This document shows, in pieces, positions 13,601 through 55,465 of a stretch of DNA of 64,000 nucleotides. Location: assembly GCF_001522545.3 (NCBI RefSeq), contig NC_031779.1:1040159-1104158 (forward strand), in the 5' to 3' direction. This stretch comes from Parus major. Lineage: Eukaryota; Chordata; Aves; Passeriformes; Paridae. The translations under genes and the position numbers were made by a program. The notes under the pieces are model-generated. The model worked only from the letters and a program-made list of their open reading frames with translations. It did not search any database and was not told the origin of the DNA. How positions within the stretch are numbered: the first letter of the stretch is position 1; each line of letters starts with the position of its first letter.

Positions 13601-15001
13601 AGGTCCTGCACGGTGCCCTTTGATGTAAGACTGGGAGCAAGGATGTCATCAAGGTGGCTTTAAAGAGTTCTGGGAAGCTGCAGGAACTGCCCTCCAGGCT
13701 GGTTTGGATCTCTTTGCTTGCAAAGACATATCTAGAAAACAGGATTAAGCCCCCCACACCCAACCAGCAGAAAAATAACTGAAGTTTGGAAAGCAGAGAC
13801 CGTGTGTTTGCCATCACATGGTCCTGAAAGTCCATGGGACTTTGTGTACAGGGGTTTCTCTTGCATCAGCTGACAGCAGTGAGGGGAGCCACCGCTGCTC
13901 CCATGCAGAAATCAGTCACTCTGATAAGGTCCTGAGCAGTAGGAGAGGTGCCAGGTGTCAGTGGGTGTTCTAGGATAGCTTCCTACTGGGAGATTTCTTC
14001 TGAGGCATGTCTGACCACTGCCAAGCAAACCGGGTTCCCAGCAGCCAGAGCCTCTCAGATGCTCATTTAGAGTTTGATCTTGGAACCTGAATTAATTCAG
14101 TGTTTCTGTGCTTTTTGTCTTCTAACACACACATAATGACCATGGCATCCTTTGCTGTGTTCTGTGATATCCCTTTTCCTCGGGATCGGTGATCCTGGCA
14201 GGACTGGACTGGACTCTGGGATCGGTTTTCAGTCAGTGCAGGTGGGAATACTGGGTGTAGTGTCCCTCTGAGAGGCACACGTTGGGACATGTGGTGAAAC
14301 CTGCTCTCCAGCCAGACCAGTAACCCTTTGGACTGCTTCCATCTCCACTGGGAAATAAAACTGTGTCAGTACTCCTGAGGTTTTCATCATGGACTGGGTT
14401 GGGAAGGGATCTTAAAGTAAATCTTGTTCCACCTCCTGCCGTGGGCAGGGGCACTTTGCACCAGACCAGGTGGCCCCATCCCACCTGGCCTTGAAGACGT
14501 GGTGTTTTTTTTTGTTGTCCCGGTGGGGCTTAGGGCAGGTACCAGCCCATGTTTGAGGAGAGTTCATCCCATTCCATGTGTCACCACCAACCTGTGCTCA
14601 GGCTTTTTCAAACCACAGCTGCTGCTTCCTCCTCTTCGTTATTCCTGAAGGTTTCTCAGCTGTAGAGGCTCTGGGGATACTTTTGCCTGAAAAACTCTGC
14701 ATTTGCACACCGGTTTTCCAACCAGGGACCTGGAGCTGAGTGACTGGAGCAGCCAAAGTCTTAATTAGCGCTGCTAACGGGCTGTAAATACACTCCCTTC
14801 TCGGGGGATGATCTGTTTCAGCAGTGAGGCGTGTGCTGTAGGTTGGGATAACTCGGTGCCAGGGATGCTCCATGATTCCTGACGTGCCTTTTCCATGCTG
14901 TGCCTGTCCCCTGCAGATACTGCGAGAGCCGGCGGAGGGTTTTGTTGCAGCACGTGCATGAAGGCTACGAGAAGGACCTGTGGGAGTACATCGAGGACTG
15001 A
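1582..15001 (+). CDS. ARIH1: ARIH1, RBR E3 ubiquitin ligase (3' nine coding exons; 5' part outside window)
   Basis: Coding join: 1582-1648, 2343-2449, 2950-2992, 4021-4092, 10561-10691, 10790-10847, 11594-11854, 12299-12411, 14917-15001. These give 311 residues plus stop, matching human ARIH1 residues 247-557 almost without change. ARIH1 is a cytosolic RING-between-RING ligase that binds UBE2L3, is activated by neddylated cullin-RING ligases and adds the first ubiquitin to their substrates. Seen here: the Cys-rich IBR, RING2 with the catalytic Cys in the DGGCNHM motif (human Cys357, codon 10603-10605), and the Ariadne domain with the autoinhibitory residues equivalent to Phe430, Glu431 (11666-11671) and Glu503 (12329-12331). 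Introns are all GT-AG and phases agree. The N-terminal acidic/Gly-rich region, UBA-like domain and RING1 must lie upstream of position 1. Paralogue ARIH2 is excluded by the sequence match. Confidence 0.97.
2343..2449 (+). CDS. ARIH1: ARIH1 coding exon: first half of IBR zinc-binding domain
   Basis: 107 nt, 35 codons plus two bases of a split Cys. Encodes [15 protein letters not shown] through CKCGRQF, with the regularly spaced Cys/His that bind zinc in the IBR (in-between-RING) domain. Acceptor TTTCACAG, donor GTAAGA. Confidence 0.96.
2541..2785 (-). mobile_element. CR1 LINE 3' fragment (antisense in ARIH1)
   Basis: On + it reads the complement of the CR1 tail: 'gggaccttaaaggtgat', 'gccatgagcagggacacc', 'ccaggctgctcccagcc', 'ccttggactcttccaggg', 'tctggcagtgggaagccat'. 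Diverged and 5'-truncated. Confidence 0.85.
2950..2992 (+). CDS. ARIH1: ARIH1 coding exon: second half of IBR
   Basis: 43 nt micro-sized exon completing the split Cys and reading [14 protein letters not shown], the last zinc ligands of the IBR. Acceptor CCCTTACAG, donor GTGAGC; phases fit both neighbours. Confidence 0.95.
3440..3740 (-). mobile_element. CR1 LINE 3' fragment (antisense in ARIH1)
   Basis: Begins with 'tggtttgggttggaaggga', the complement of the CR1 end, and runs through 'ccttccactagcccaggttg' and 'caggcccttgtaaaca' to 'ttcaggtactggaa'. It extends further 5' in the element than most copies here. Any long ORF across it is a by-product of the repeat. Confidence 0.88.
4021..4092 (+). 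CDS. ARIH1: ARIH1 coding exon: IBR-RING2 helix
   Basis: 72 nt, exactly 24 codons in phase 0 ([16 protein letters not shown], then NWIAANTK). This is the helical linker before RING2. Acceptor TTCTGACAG, donor GTGAGA. Confidence 0.96.
4093..10560 (+). other. 6.5 kb ARIH1 intron before the RING2 exon
   Basis: Only one clear feature inside, an antisense CR1 at about 8252-8562. The rest is unique-looking intronic sequence with no ORF resembling a protein I know and no tRNA or clear snoRNA box pair. Confidence 0.8.
8252..8562 (-). mobile_element. CR1 LINE 3' fragment (antisense in ARIH1)
   Basis: Starts 'atcatggaatggtttgggtt' and continues through 'gccatgggcagggtctcctt' and 'cagggcctgcccaccctta' to 'ctccaggctctcctggagcc'. 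Well preserved, about 310 bp. Confidence 0.92.
10561..10691 (+). CDS. ARIH1: ARIH1 coding exon: catalytic RING2 (Rcat)
   Basis: 131 nt after a 6.5 kb intron. Starts [20 protein letters not shown]; the Cys in GGC-NHM (codon 10603-10605) is the residue that carries ubiquitin as a thioester in RBR ligases (human Cys357). The distal zinc ligands CKAEFCWVC follow. Ends two bases into the Trp386 codon. Donor GTGAGT. Confidence 0.97.
10790..10847 (+). CDS. ARIH1: ARIH1 coding exon: end of RING2, start of Ariadne domain
   Basis: 58 nt reading (W)[19 protein letters not shown], equivalent to human 386-405. Follows a short 98 bp intron. Acceptor CCGTTACAG, donor GTGAGT. Confidence 0.96.
11594..11854 (+). 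CDS. ARIH1: ARIH1 coding exon: Ariadne-domain helices
   Basis: 261 nt, 87 codons in phase 0, equivalent to human 406-492. Includes [16 protein letters not shown] and the Phe-Glu pair at 11666-11671 (human Phe430-Glu431) that packs the Ariadne domain over RING2 in the autoinhibited form. GC-rich third positions contrast with the AT-rich first exons of the window. Donor GTAGGA is weaker than its neighbours. Confidence 0.97.
12040..12192 (+). mobile_element. CR1 LINE 3' fragment (sense)
   Basis: Reads 'agctgtggctgccccatccc', 'gggcttggagcaacctggtc', 'tagtggaaggtggcccatgg' and ends near 'cccagaatcagtccgggatt'. Lies about 100 bp upstream of an ARIH1 acceptor without disturbing it. Confidence 0.85.
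12299..12411 (+). CDS. ARIH1: ARIH1 coding exon: Ariadne domain, distal part
   Basis: 113 nt reading [20 protein letters not shown] and onward to KVQDKYR. Contains the Glu equivalent to human Glu503 (12329-12331), part of the autoinhibitory contact. Acceptor TCTTTACAG; donor is GTTTGT, non-ideal but GT-AG. Confidence 0.95.
12412..14916 (+). other. Last ARIH1 intron
   Basis: 2.5 kb intron. An antisense CR1 fragment lies at about 14388-14504. No other element recognised. Confidence 0.78.
14388..14504 (-). mobile_element. CR1 LINE short 3' fragment (antisense)
   Basis: 'catggactgggttgggaagg', 'cctgccgtgggcaggggcac' and 'cccacctggccttgaagac' match the complement of the CR1 tail. Truncated and diverged. 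Confidence 0.75.
14917..15001 (+). CDS. ARIH1: ARIH1 last coding exon and stop
   Basis: 85 nt: finishes Arg530 and reads [20 protein letters not shown] through LWEYIED, then TGA at 14999-15001. Identical to the human C-terminus as I know it. Acceptor CCCCTGCAG. Confidence 0.96.
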
Positions 15002-15062
15002 GCCTGGCCCCGCAGCAATGAACTCTGAACCCTTTCCCATCCTAGAGTGCTCATGCAATTCC

Positions 15063-15068
15063 AATAAA
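15063..15068 (+). terminator. ARIH1: Poly(A) signal AATAAA, most proximal for ARIH1
   Basis: AATAAA 62 bases after the stop codon, followed about 25-40 bases later by a G/T-containing stretch (gctggtctgtagt). Use would give an extremely short 3' UTR. Confidence 0.4.
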
Positions 15069-15161
15069 ACCCACCCAGGGCGCTGCTCCGCCTCTTACAC
15101 CGCTGGTCTGTAGTACCGGGATTCTGTTTTGTTAACAGAAAAATTAAGTAAATTATATTGT

Positions 15162-15167
15162 AATAAA
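15162..15167 (+). terminator. ARIH1: Poly(A) signal AATAAA for ARIH1
   Basis: AATAAA inside an A-rich stretch at 15160-15174. The A run could also cause internal oligo(dT) priming in cDNA libraries. Confidence 0.35.
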
Positions 15168-15788
15168 AAAAAAAGGTAGATAAACCATTGTACAACAGTA
15201 TTCTAGGCGGCCAAGAGTGTGACAGACGCACTAAAAAACCCTCCAACTTTAACTTGTAACGTAGCTTCATCCTCCAAGCCGACTCCTTTTTCTTTTCTCT
15301 TTCTTTTCCTGTGTGTAGTACAGATGAAACTTAAACCAGTTTCTTGACACTGCTTTTCATGTCCAAACCAGCCATTTTGATGGACTTTGGTAAGGGGGGT
15401 GGCTCTCCCGCCCCCCTCCTCCTCTCTGCCACACAAGTACACGGATGAATGTGGATTGGCTCGTTGTAAAGAGGATTTCTGGGGAGGGAAGGAGGGGGGT
15501 ACACAGCAAGGAAAAAAAAAAACAAACCCAACCTTTGTATATGACTTTTAAAACAAAAAGAGGACAACACAGTATTTTTCAAAGTTGTATATAGCGCATA
15601 TGCATGGACAAAGAGCAAGCGTGGCACGTGTTTGCATAATGTTTAATTACAAAAAAATATTTATTCTTTAAAAATCTTCAAGATTATGTCTATTTGCTGT
15701 GCATTTTCTTTCAGTTTGATTCTTTTGTTTGGTTTTGGTTTTTTTTTTTCCCTGGGCTGGGGTGGGGGAAGTGTGTGCTGGTGTAGTG

Positions 15789-15840
15789 AATATATCTATA
15801 TATATATATTTTATTTTTTTTTTCTTTTTTTGGAACACTT
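15789..15840. repeat. AT and poly(T) low-complexity tract
   Basis: (TA)n followed by runs of T inside the ARIH1 3' UTR. Confidence 0.85.
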
Positions 15841-16080
15841 TTTCCAGAGCAGTTGGGTTTCTCCTCTTCCTCTAGCTCCTTTCTGTCCAGGGCCTCCCCC
15901 AGGTCTGTGTGTGTATCCATTGCTGGCGACGGACGCGGCCCCTCGCAGCTCCTGGAGCTCTGGTTCAGGATGCCTTGCCTTTTTCTTGGTTGATTTTTGG
16001 CCCCAGATCTTTACCTGCCCAAATCCAGCTGTCTGTTCCCACTGGTGCACGCAGGACACGTGCTGTGATCCCAGAGGAGG

Positions 16081-16120
16081 TGTGTGTGTGTGTGCCTCTG
16101 TGTGTGTGTGTGTGTGTGTT
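16081..16120. repeat. (TG)n microsatellite in ARIH1 3' UTR
   Basis: Two (TG)n blocks separated by CCTC, about 40 bp in all. In RNA this is a UG repeat, a known binding context for TDP-43 and CELF proteins; occupancy here is not shown. Confidence 0.92.
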
Positions 16121-16518
16121 TAGAGATTTGTTTTGGATCCCAAGGCAGGACAAGGAGGGGCATTTTGCACCACTTCTCCAAAGACTTCCTGCGAGATTTC
16201 GGCTGTGGATCTCCTCTCCCTCCCCTTTTCATCTGTCAAATGGACCCTTTCTTGCTGTTTTAATTTTCACTTCATTATAACGAGTCGTAACATTGAAAAG
16301 GAAAGCTGATGGAATTGTCTTTGTGTTTGTTTTGGGCTCAATCACTGGGTGTCCTGTCCTGGCAACTATTTAACACTCCATCTAGTGCAGTAGAAGCTGA
16401 AATCAGCGGAGTATTTTTCAATTAAAAGGGGAAAGAACTAATGAGTTTAGCTACTGAGTCCATTTTTATGATTTCTGTAATAAGAGCTATGTTAAAGTAA
16501 ACAATTGGTGGTGGTTTT

Positions 16519-16524
16519 ATTAAA
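16519..16524 (+). terminator. ARIH1: Poly(A) signal ATTAAA, distal ARIH1 candidate
   Basis: ATTAAA at the end of the AU-rich conserved-looking part of the 3' UTR, after a TGGTGGTGG segment. A canonical AATAAA follows at 16634-16639. Confidence 0.35.
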
Positions 16525-16633
16525 TTTACTCCTGTATAGGAATTCCTTCTGTGGTATTTTTCGCCAGGCAAGTGTCCTCCGAGCCTCCTGCCACTCTGCC
16601 AGCTTCCAGGGGATGGGAGTTGTGAAGGGATCA

Positions 16634-16639
16634 AATAAA
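16634..16639 (+). terminator. ARIH1: Poly(A) signal AATAAA, last before the CpG island
   Basis: AATAAA followed by a GT-containing stretch (gctgtaacaggggttgctgtttc). It sits where AT-rich UTR gives way to CpG-rich DNA, so it is a reasonable end for ARIH1. Confidence 0.4.
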
Positions 16640-17485
16640 AAAGGCAGGGCTGTAACAGGGGTTGCTGTTTCCAGCTGGCAGCGCGGTCACCTCGGCTTCC
16701 TCGCCGCTCCTACCGAGTTCCACGGCTGTGGTTTTGTCCCTGTGTGCCCGATTTTCCCGTTCTTTGCCCTGGAAGTGAGGCGTGCGGCAGCGCGGCCGCT
16801 GTCCGTGTGCTTTGCCCGGTGCTGCCGGAGGGGTGCGATGGCGCAGGGCTGCGGGGAGCGGCCCTGCCCTGCCATTCCTGGTGGGAATTAGCCGGCCGTG
16901 CCCTGAAAACACTCGGAAGCTGGAGCGTGGTGGGCTGGGCAGGTGCAAGCACAGAGGCCTTGGGTTTTCACTCCGTGTTCCCCGAAAGGAATACGCCAAG
17001 GATGTGGGCACTCCAAAGGAAACCCGGTCTGTAGCGTCCTCAACCCCCGTGGCTCTTGGCAAACCTAAAGACAATCTCCTGTTCTGTGGGAGAATCTGCT
17101 GCAGTTCCTTTCCTCCGGCTTCCAGGCGCTCGCAGGTGAATTACCTGGCTGGCGGCGGGACACCATCCCCACAGACACTGTGGAAATACAAAGGAAAATA
17201 AACAAAATCCGCCGTCCCAACCTCCCTCCGTGCTGCTACTGTGGGGCGAGGAGGGAGCGCCGCTGCGGCCGCTCAGCCCTTCCCGGGCCGTCCTTCCTCA
17301 CTGGCGGCCTTATTTCCCTCAACACCACGGACTTCCCAATAAAACCTTCCAAAAGCCGGACATTTTATTATTTATGTGGTTATTCGGGTGTTTTGCAGGT
17401 TAAACGGGGGCAGGGGCTGGTGTGGGGGGGGAAGGCCGGAGTCCCGCCACCACCTTCCCGCCGTGCCTCGCGCGCCATGGCCGCG

Positions 17486-17494
17486 CCGGAAGTG
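17486..17494 (+). promoter_or_regulatory. BBS4: ETS/GABPA-type motif in BBS4 promoter
   Basis: CCGGAAGTG, the core consensus of ETS-family activators, often found at CpG-island promoters. It lies 8 bp before the X-box. Match seen in sequence; binding inferred. Confidence 0.6.
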
Positions 17495-17501
17495 GCGGGC
17501 G

Positions 17502-17515
17502 GTCGCCATGGCAAC
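17502..17515 (+). promoter_or_regulatory. BBS4: RFX X-box in BBS4 promoter
   Basis: GTCGCCATGGCAAC fits the metazoan X-box GTNRCC-N(0-3)-RGYAAC exactly, with a 2 bp spacer. RFX factors (DAF-19 in worms) drive ciliary genes, including BBS genes, through this site. It ends 17 bp before the BBS4 start codon, in the CpG island and next to an ETS motif, which is the right gene class and place. The spacer contains an out-of-frame ATG (17508-17510), so the site either lies in the 5' UTR or transcription starts very close to the start codon. Confidence 0.8.
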
Positions 17516-17532
17516 CCCGGCCCGCCGCGGCC

Positions 17533-50739
<33,207 letters not shown>

Positions 50740-51600
50740 GGCAGCTCTGGGCAGCACAGGTGGTGCAGGAGCCTCTCCAGTGCTGCCTGGGATTTGGGAA
50801 AGGGACCTGCCCCCCTGCCCCACGGTGGCTTCTCCCCACTGTCAGTTAGTCTGGATGCAGCTGTTTTCTGTCAGTGATTTTAGCTTGTGGGCTCTGCCTT
50901 GCTCCAAGCAGTAACTGCAGTGACCAGAGGTTTCTGTGTAGCTACTCTTAGTGCAGTCACAGCTCACTACAGAACTGGGGTCCAGATCTCCACAGGTTAG
51001 GTGTGAATCCCACAGAAGGAAAGCCAGCAGTAGTGATTTAGGATCCTGGACTGAGAAGGATTAAACCCTTCCAGTGGCTGAACTGGTGAGCAGCTGATTT
51101 TGCATAGAGAAGCAGTAAACTGAAGCTTCAGGGCTCTGTGTTTGCTGTTTGACAATGTATTTCCTGCTGTTAGTTCTGCACTGTTGGACTGCATCCCTCC
51201 CTCTCTACAGGTCCAGGAGAGGAAGGTTAGTAATGGAAACATCTTGGAGGCAGCATGAGCAGGACTCTGGGTACATCCCAACCTTCAGCTCTGCTTTGTG
51301 GTTCATTGCTCTTATCCAGAAAGACAGTAATGCATCTTTAGAGCCCAGCCAGGAGCTGAAATGCTCTCCTGCTCCCTGGAGAACACTGAAAGAGTAGGAC
51401 CCTTCACTTTCCCCTGGGTTCTGACAGTCCAAACTGACTGCTTATCTTAAATGTGGCTTTTTTTGCCCTCAGCTGTCCTTTCTGCTGGGTTTTGTGTCAG
51501 CTCAGCCCCAGGGCTGTAAGGATTCCCTCCTGCCAGGAGTTAAACAGAATTTTTTTGTAGAGTGCTGGAAAATTGAAACAAACCAGGCAAGAAACAGTGT
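50740..51600 (+). other. BBS4: BBS4 3' UTR and flank (approximate)
   Basis: Follows the TAG. The only good poly(A) hexamer is ATTAAA at 51060-51065, followed by a T/G-rich stretch near 51135-51155 (gctctgtgtttgctgtttg). The end is therefore probably near 51.08 kb, but a weaker distal site cannot be excluded. Confidence 0.45.
51060..51065 (+). terminator. BBS4: Candidate BBS4 poly(A) signal ATTAAA
   Basis: Common variant hexamer 321 bases after the stop, with a GT-rich element downstream. Confidence 0.4.
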
Positions 51601-51619
51601 CAGGTACAGTGCAGAGATT

Positions 51620-51625
51620 TTTATT
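51620..51625 (-). terminator. ADPGK: Distal ADPGK poly(A) signal candidate
   Basis: AATAAA on the - strand in AU-rich context. Farthest downstream of the four hexamers in the ADPGK flank. Confidence 0.35.
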
Positions 51626-54600
51626 CACATTTAACTTCTTACACTGAAAGTTCCTGTAGCCTAACAGAGTGCCTGGGAAGAAGAGGTGAGGATTGCAGAG
51701 CAGGGGTGGGCAGGGGCTCAGAATTGTTCACTTCAGCCCCAAAAGTTGAATTCAAGGCAGATTTTTGTGCTAGGATGCTTTGATGGGATAAATGTCATAC
51801 AGGGAGCACATACTGCACTTGGAGGTACTGTAAAGGGATTTATTTTAAAAAGATATTTTTTGAAAAGCTTATGCAACAGTGAACCAATTCTTCTATGAAA
51901 TGAAGCAGTGGCACCTTCCTACTTCCTGGGAGCTTTATGTCTAAGGGAGCATTTTGAAATATGTAATTCCAGTTGGATAATAAATAGAGCTGCAATTCCT
52001 GTCCTGTCCCCTTTCCTCCCCTGGGCATGGTGATGGTGGCATTTGCATGCAGTAAATTCCTGGGATCTTTCTGGAGAGCATTTTTGTGCTAATGGTAATG
52101 AGGCTGGACTGCTCTTTCAGCTGGAATTAAGCAAGGGACTCTTCAGCAGGACTGCACTGAGGCATTTAGGGATTTTGGAAATCACACCTTATGTTCCAAA
52201 ACCTGTTTCTGGCATCAGCCATAATTCTAATCCCCTCTTTCCCCTCCCTTAATGGAAAAGAATCATGAGCTTAATTTTGAGGGAAGCAGAAACCATCTGC
52301 TTTAGGACTTTTCTTCCCCTTTTTAGGGAAAGGTCTGTGATGAACAGGGTAAAACACAGCTCACAAGGTACTTTGCATCTTGGCTCCTGCACAGGAAACA
52401 AAGTAAAAGACATTCAAACATCAATGCCTGGGCAGCAAGACCTTGTTCCAGCCAAGAGTAATTATCTGTCTATCCAGCAACATGTGTTCAACCCAAAAAA
52501 TGTGGTGTTCTGGTCCCTGAGACAACTGCATGCTGATTGATGGTACAGGCAGTGTTAGTGGGTACATGCTGTGCCCCTGTACTTGTTTGCTTACTTGTGA
52601 CTGAGCAAGGTGGATGTGGGGGCCTTAAAGCTGTTCAGGATTTAGATTTCCCAGTTGGGGAGTGGGCTTCAGTTGGCAAAGCCTCTCCTGCAGACACACG
52701 AGCCTCAGTGCTGAATGGGGGATAACTGTACTAAAATAATAAGCTCCACACATAAATGCATTCAAAAAGAGTCCATGTTATAACAAGTACTCCATCTGCC
52801 AAGACTTTTCTAGAAGAGAAAATACAGTTCTGCTACAAGGAAAGCTTTACCATTCCCTCAAACCACACTGCTCCAAAAATCCATGTTTTTAATGGCAGAT
52901 GCAGGTGAGACCTGAACCCAGATTTATCCAGTCTGCACCGAGGGGCAGCTTTCCTGAGAAATTCACTGGGGAGGTTTCCAGGGTATTGTTTCCCCTTGCA
53001 TTTTAATGGGATAATTCCTGCCATCATTTGTGTTCCTCAGCTGCTGTGAGATGTCTGAGCACAGGCTGATCCCAGGCTGTTGGGAACAGAGCTTCTGGCA
53101 CAGGAGGGAATGGCCATGTGCTGTTTCCAACCTGCACCTTTCCTTTGCTGAGAGAACATCCTCCCAGCAGATTCTGGACTCCCTGAGAATTCCACCTGGA
53201 TTCAGCTGGGATACCACACAAGAAACTGCTCCAGACTGAAAGAGGAGAACCTCATCCAGCATTTCCAACAGGCAGAACCAGCATTCCTGGCTCTGAGGTC
53301 CAAATTTTACAGCAAAGGTTACTCAGACCCAATGTTTTTCCTCTGCTTTTCTCCTGTTCTCCCCAGCACTCTGAGGTTCCTCAGCCCAGAATAGCAAGGC
53401 AGCAGTTGTGTGACACAAGTCTGTGCCAGCACTGCTCTGGGACAGATTGCACTGAGACAATACTGGCACAGACACACTTCAGCTCTTGACTCACTCCCAG
53501 CCCTCAGCTTTCACCTAAGCTGCAAGCTCCAAAAGAACCCCCAAACCAACATTTTAGGATAGCTGGAAATTGAGTTCTGTTGTACCATTTCACAGAACTG
53601 TTACTCAACTCTCTGCTCAGGGCATGGCTGGAAAGGTCACTCTGTGGCACACACATCCTGATAATTCAGTCCATCATGACAGAATAAATAGTAAAAAAAA
53701 GAAGCCAAGCACAACTACTGTCAGTTTTCCATTGAGTTTTGGAATGGATTTAGTGCTCTGCTGCTCTCCAGGCTTTAGATTCCAGTGGCTAAGGAGCTGA
53801 GCTGAGCTCTAAAACATCCAGCACAAAGCAGTTAATGAGGTCTTTGCTGAGGAAGAACATTTCAGCACCAGTTCTGTAAAATGAACTTGGGATGGGAGGG
53901 CAAACTTGACTGGATCTCACACATCCCAACAGGAGATAACCATGAAACACAAGAAAATCAAGTAATTCTTAGTAATGCTGTGAAACTCCCCTGGGGAGGA
54001 GCAAAGGTGCCTGTAAACTGGCAAGAGTTGGATTTGGGATTGGCTCTCCCATGGCACAGCACCAGGGGCACAGTGGAGAAGGAACGTGTCCTTTGAGGCT
54101 CTGCCAGGTCCCTGTGATTCACACCTCCCAAATAATCCAGCACTTGACCCTCAGTAAGTGCCATACACAGAAAACATGGGAAGAAGGCTTATTTTGGATC
54201 ATGGAGAAGACAAAATAAACCCAAGCCAAGGTGGCTGCAGGTAACAGTTGTTCCACACAAGTGAAAATACCGACGTGCACAGGTTTTATCACGGAGAGCT
54301 GTCACAGTGCTGAGCTCTGCTGCTGCATCTCCAGTAGAATCTGTGTGAATAAACATTTCCAATGCAAACCCTGCTTCAGGAGTGAGGCTGGCTGAGGTTT
54401 GAGTCATCCAGCACTGGGGATTTCAATGTACGAGTGACACAGGAGAACAAACAGCATTTGTAGATACGGAGGATGAGGGGGAAGCAAGGTCAGCTCAATC
54501 TTGGTTTTGAAGCTTTGGTATTTTTGCAGCTGTTGGAGCAGCTTTTCTTTGTTGTCATTGCTGTAGCTGGGCAGAGCTGTGAGACTGCAGGTGCAGGGGA

Positions 54601-55459
54601 AGGATTTCAGGAGCTCTGCCTCCCTGTCATTAATGGGGGAAGGCAGAAGGAAGTGAAGCACATCATGTTCACAGCATGTGAAACAAAGCAAAGGCTGCTG
54701 GGCCCCTCCATTCAATTCAGATTTATTACCATATAGATTGTCCCACAACTTAATCAGGGATCCCACTAGCACAGCTGGTCATGGTGGTTAGGGATTCTCC
54801 TTGGGAAGTGACTTTGGGCACAGATGAGCTCCATGGACCTGATAAAGCAGATTTGGGTAGAGCAGCAGCCTGGCCATCCCAAGCTGCTGGGATCAGAGCT
54901 GGGACTCACCATGCCAGGCATTCCCAGCACACCCACAACAGGCCACAGCAGGAATGTTCACCTGTGAGGAGCAGCAGGAAGGAGGAGGTAACAGTAATTA
55001 TCAGTTTAGCTTGATGATTCCTAATCTAAGCTCCTTTTAAACAATTCTTTATAGCAGTTACTGACTCAGATTAAAAAGCTAATTTTAGCCTGTCATGTTC
55101 CTGTTCAGTGCAAGCACAACTGACCCTGGGACAAGGTCTGTAGGTGCAGTAATGTGTTTTTAGGTGGCCACAAGGAATGTCAGTCCCATCAGCCTCACAT
55201 CCCTGAAGTGTTTTGGGAAGAAAAATGAAATGCAGCAGCAGGGCCATTGCTGGTGACAGCTTGTGTGTATTCAGTTCTGTTTTGTTTCCAGGTCGAGAAT
55301 CCACAGTGTAGGCCAAGGATTGGTTTCCAGCTGGCAGATCCATGGCCTTTGGTGGCCCCAGGAGCAGAGTGCCAAAAGGCCACCATCCCAAAAGGCTGCA
55401 AAACAGCCTTGCTAATGGCCTTGGACCTCTAAGTGAGCCAAAATGAGAGGTTCTTCTCA

Positions 55460-55465
55460 TTTATT
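55460..55465 (-). terminator. ADPGK: Proximal ADPGK poly(A) signal candidate
   Basis: AATAAA on the - strand, about 1.7 kb after the stop codon. The first canonical hexamer met by the transcript. Confidence 0.35.

Larger units (their letters stand above)
15002..16640 (+). other. ARIH1: ARIH1 3' UTR (probable extent)
   Basis: Follows the TGA directly. AT-rich with long pyrimidine tracts, no splice or coding signal, and segments (about 15100-15260, 15540-15720, 16270-16540) with the unbroken AU-rich character of conserved 3' UTR. Candidate poly(A) signals occur at 15063, 15162, 16519 (ATTAAA) and 16634. ARIH1 is known to have a long 3' UTR, so distal sites are plausible. The true end was not determinable from sequence alone. 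Confidence 0.6.
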
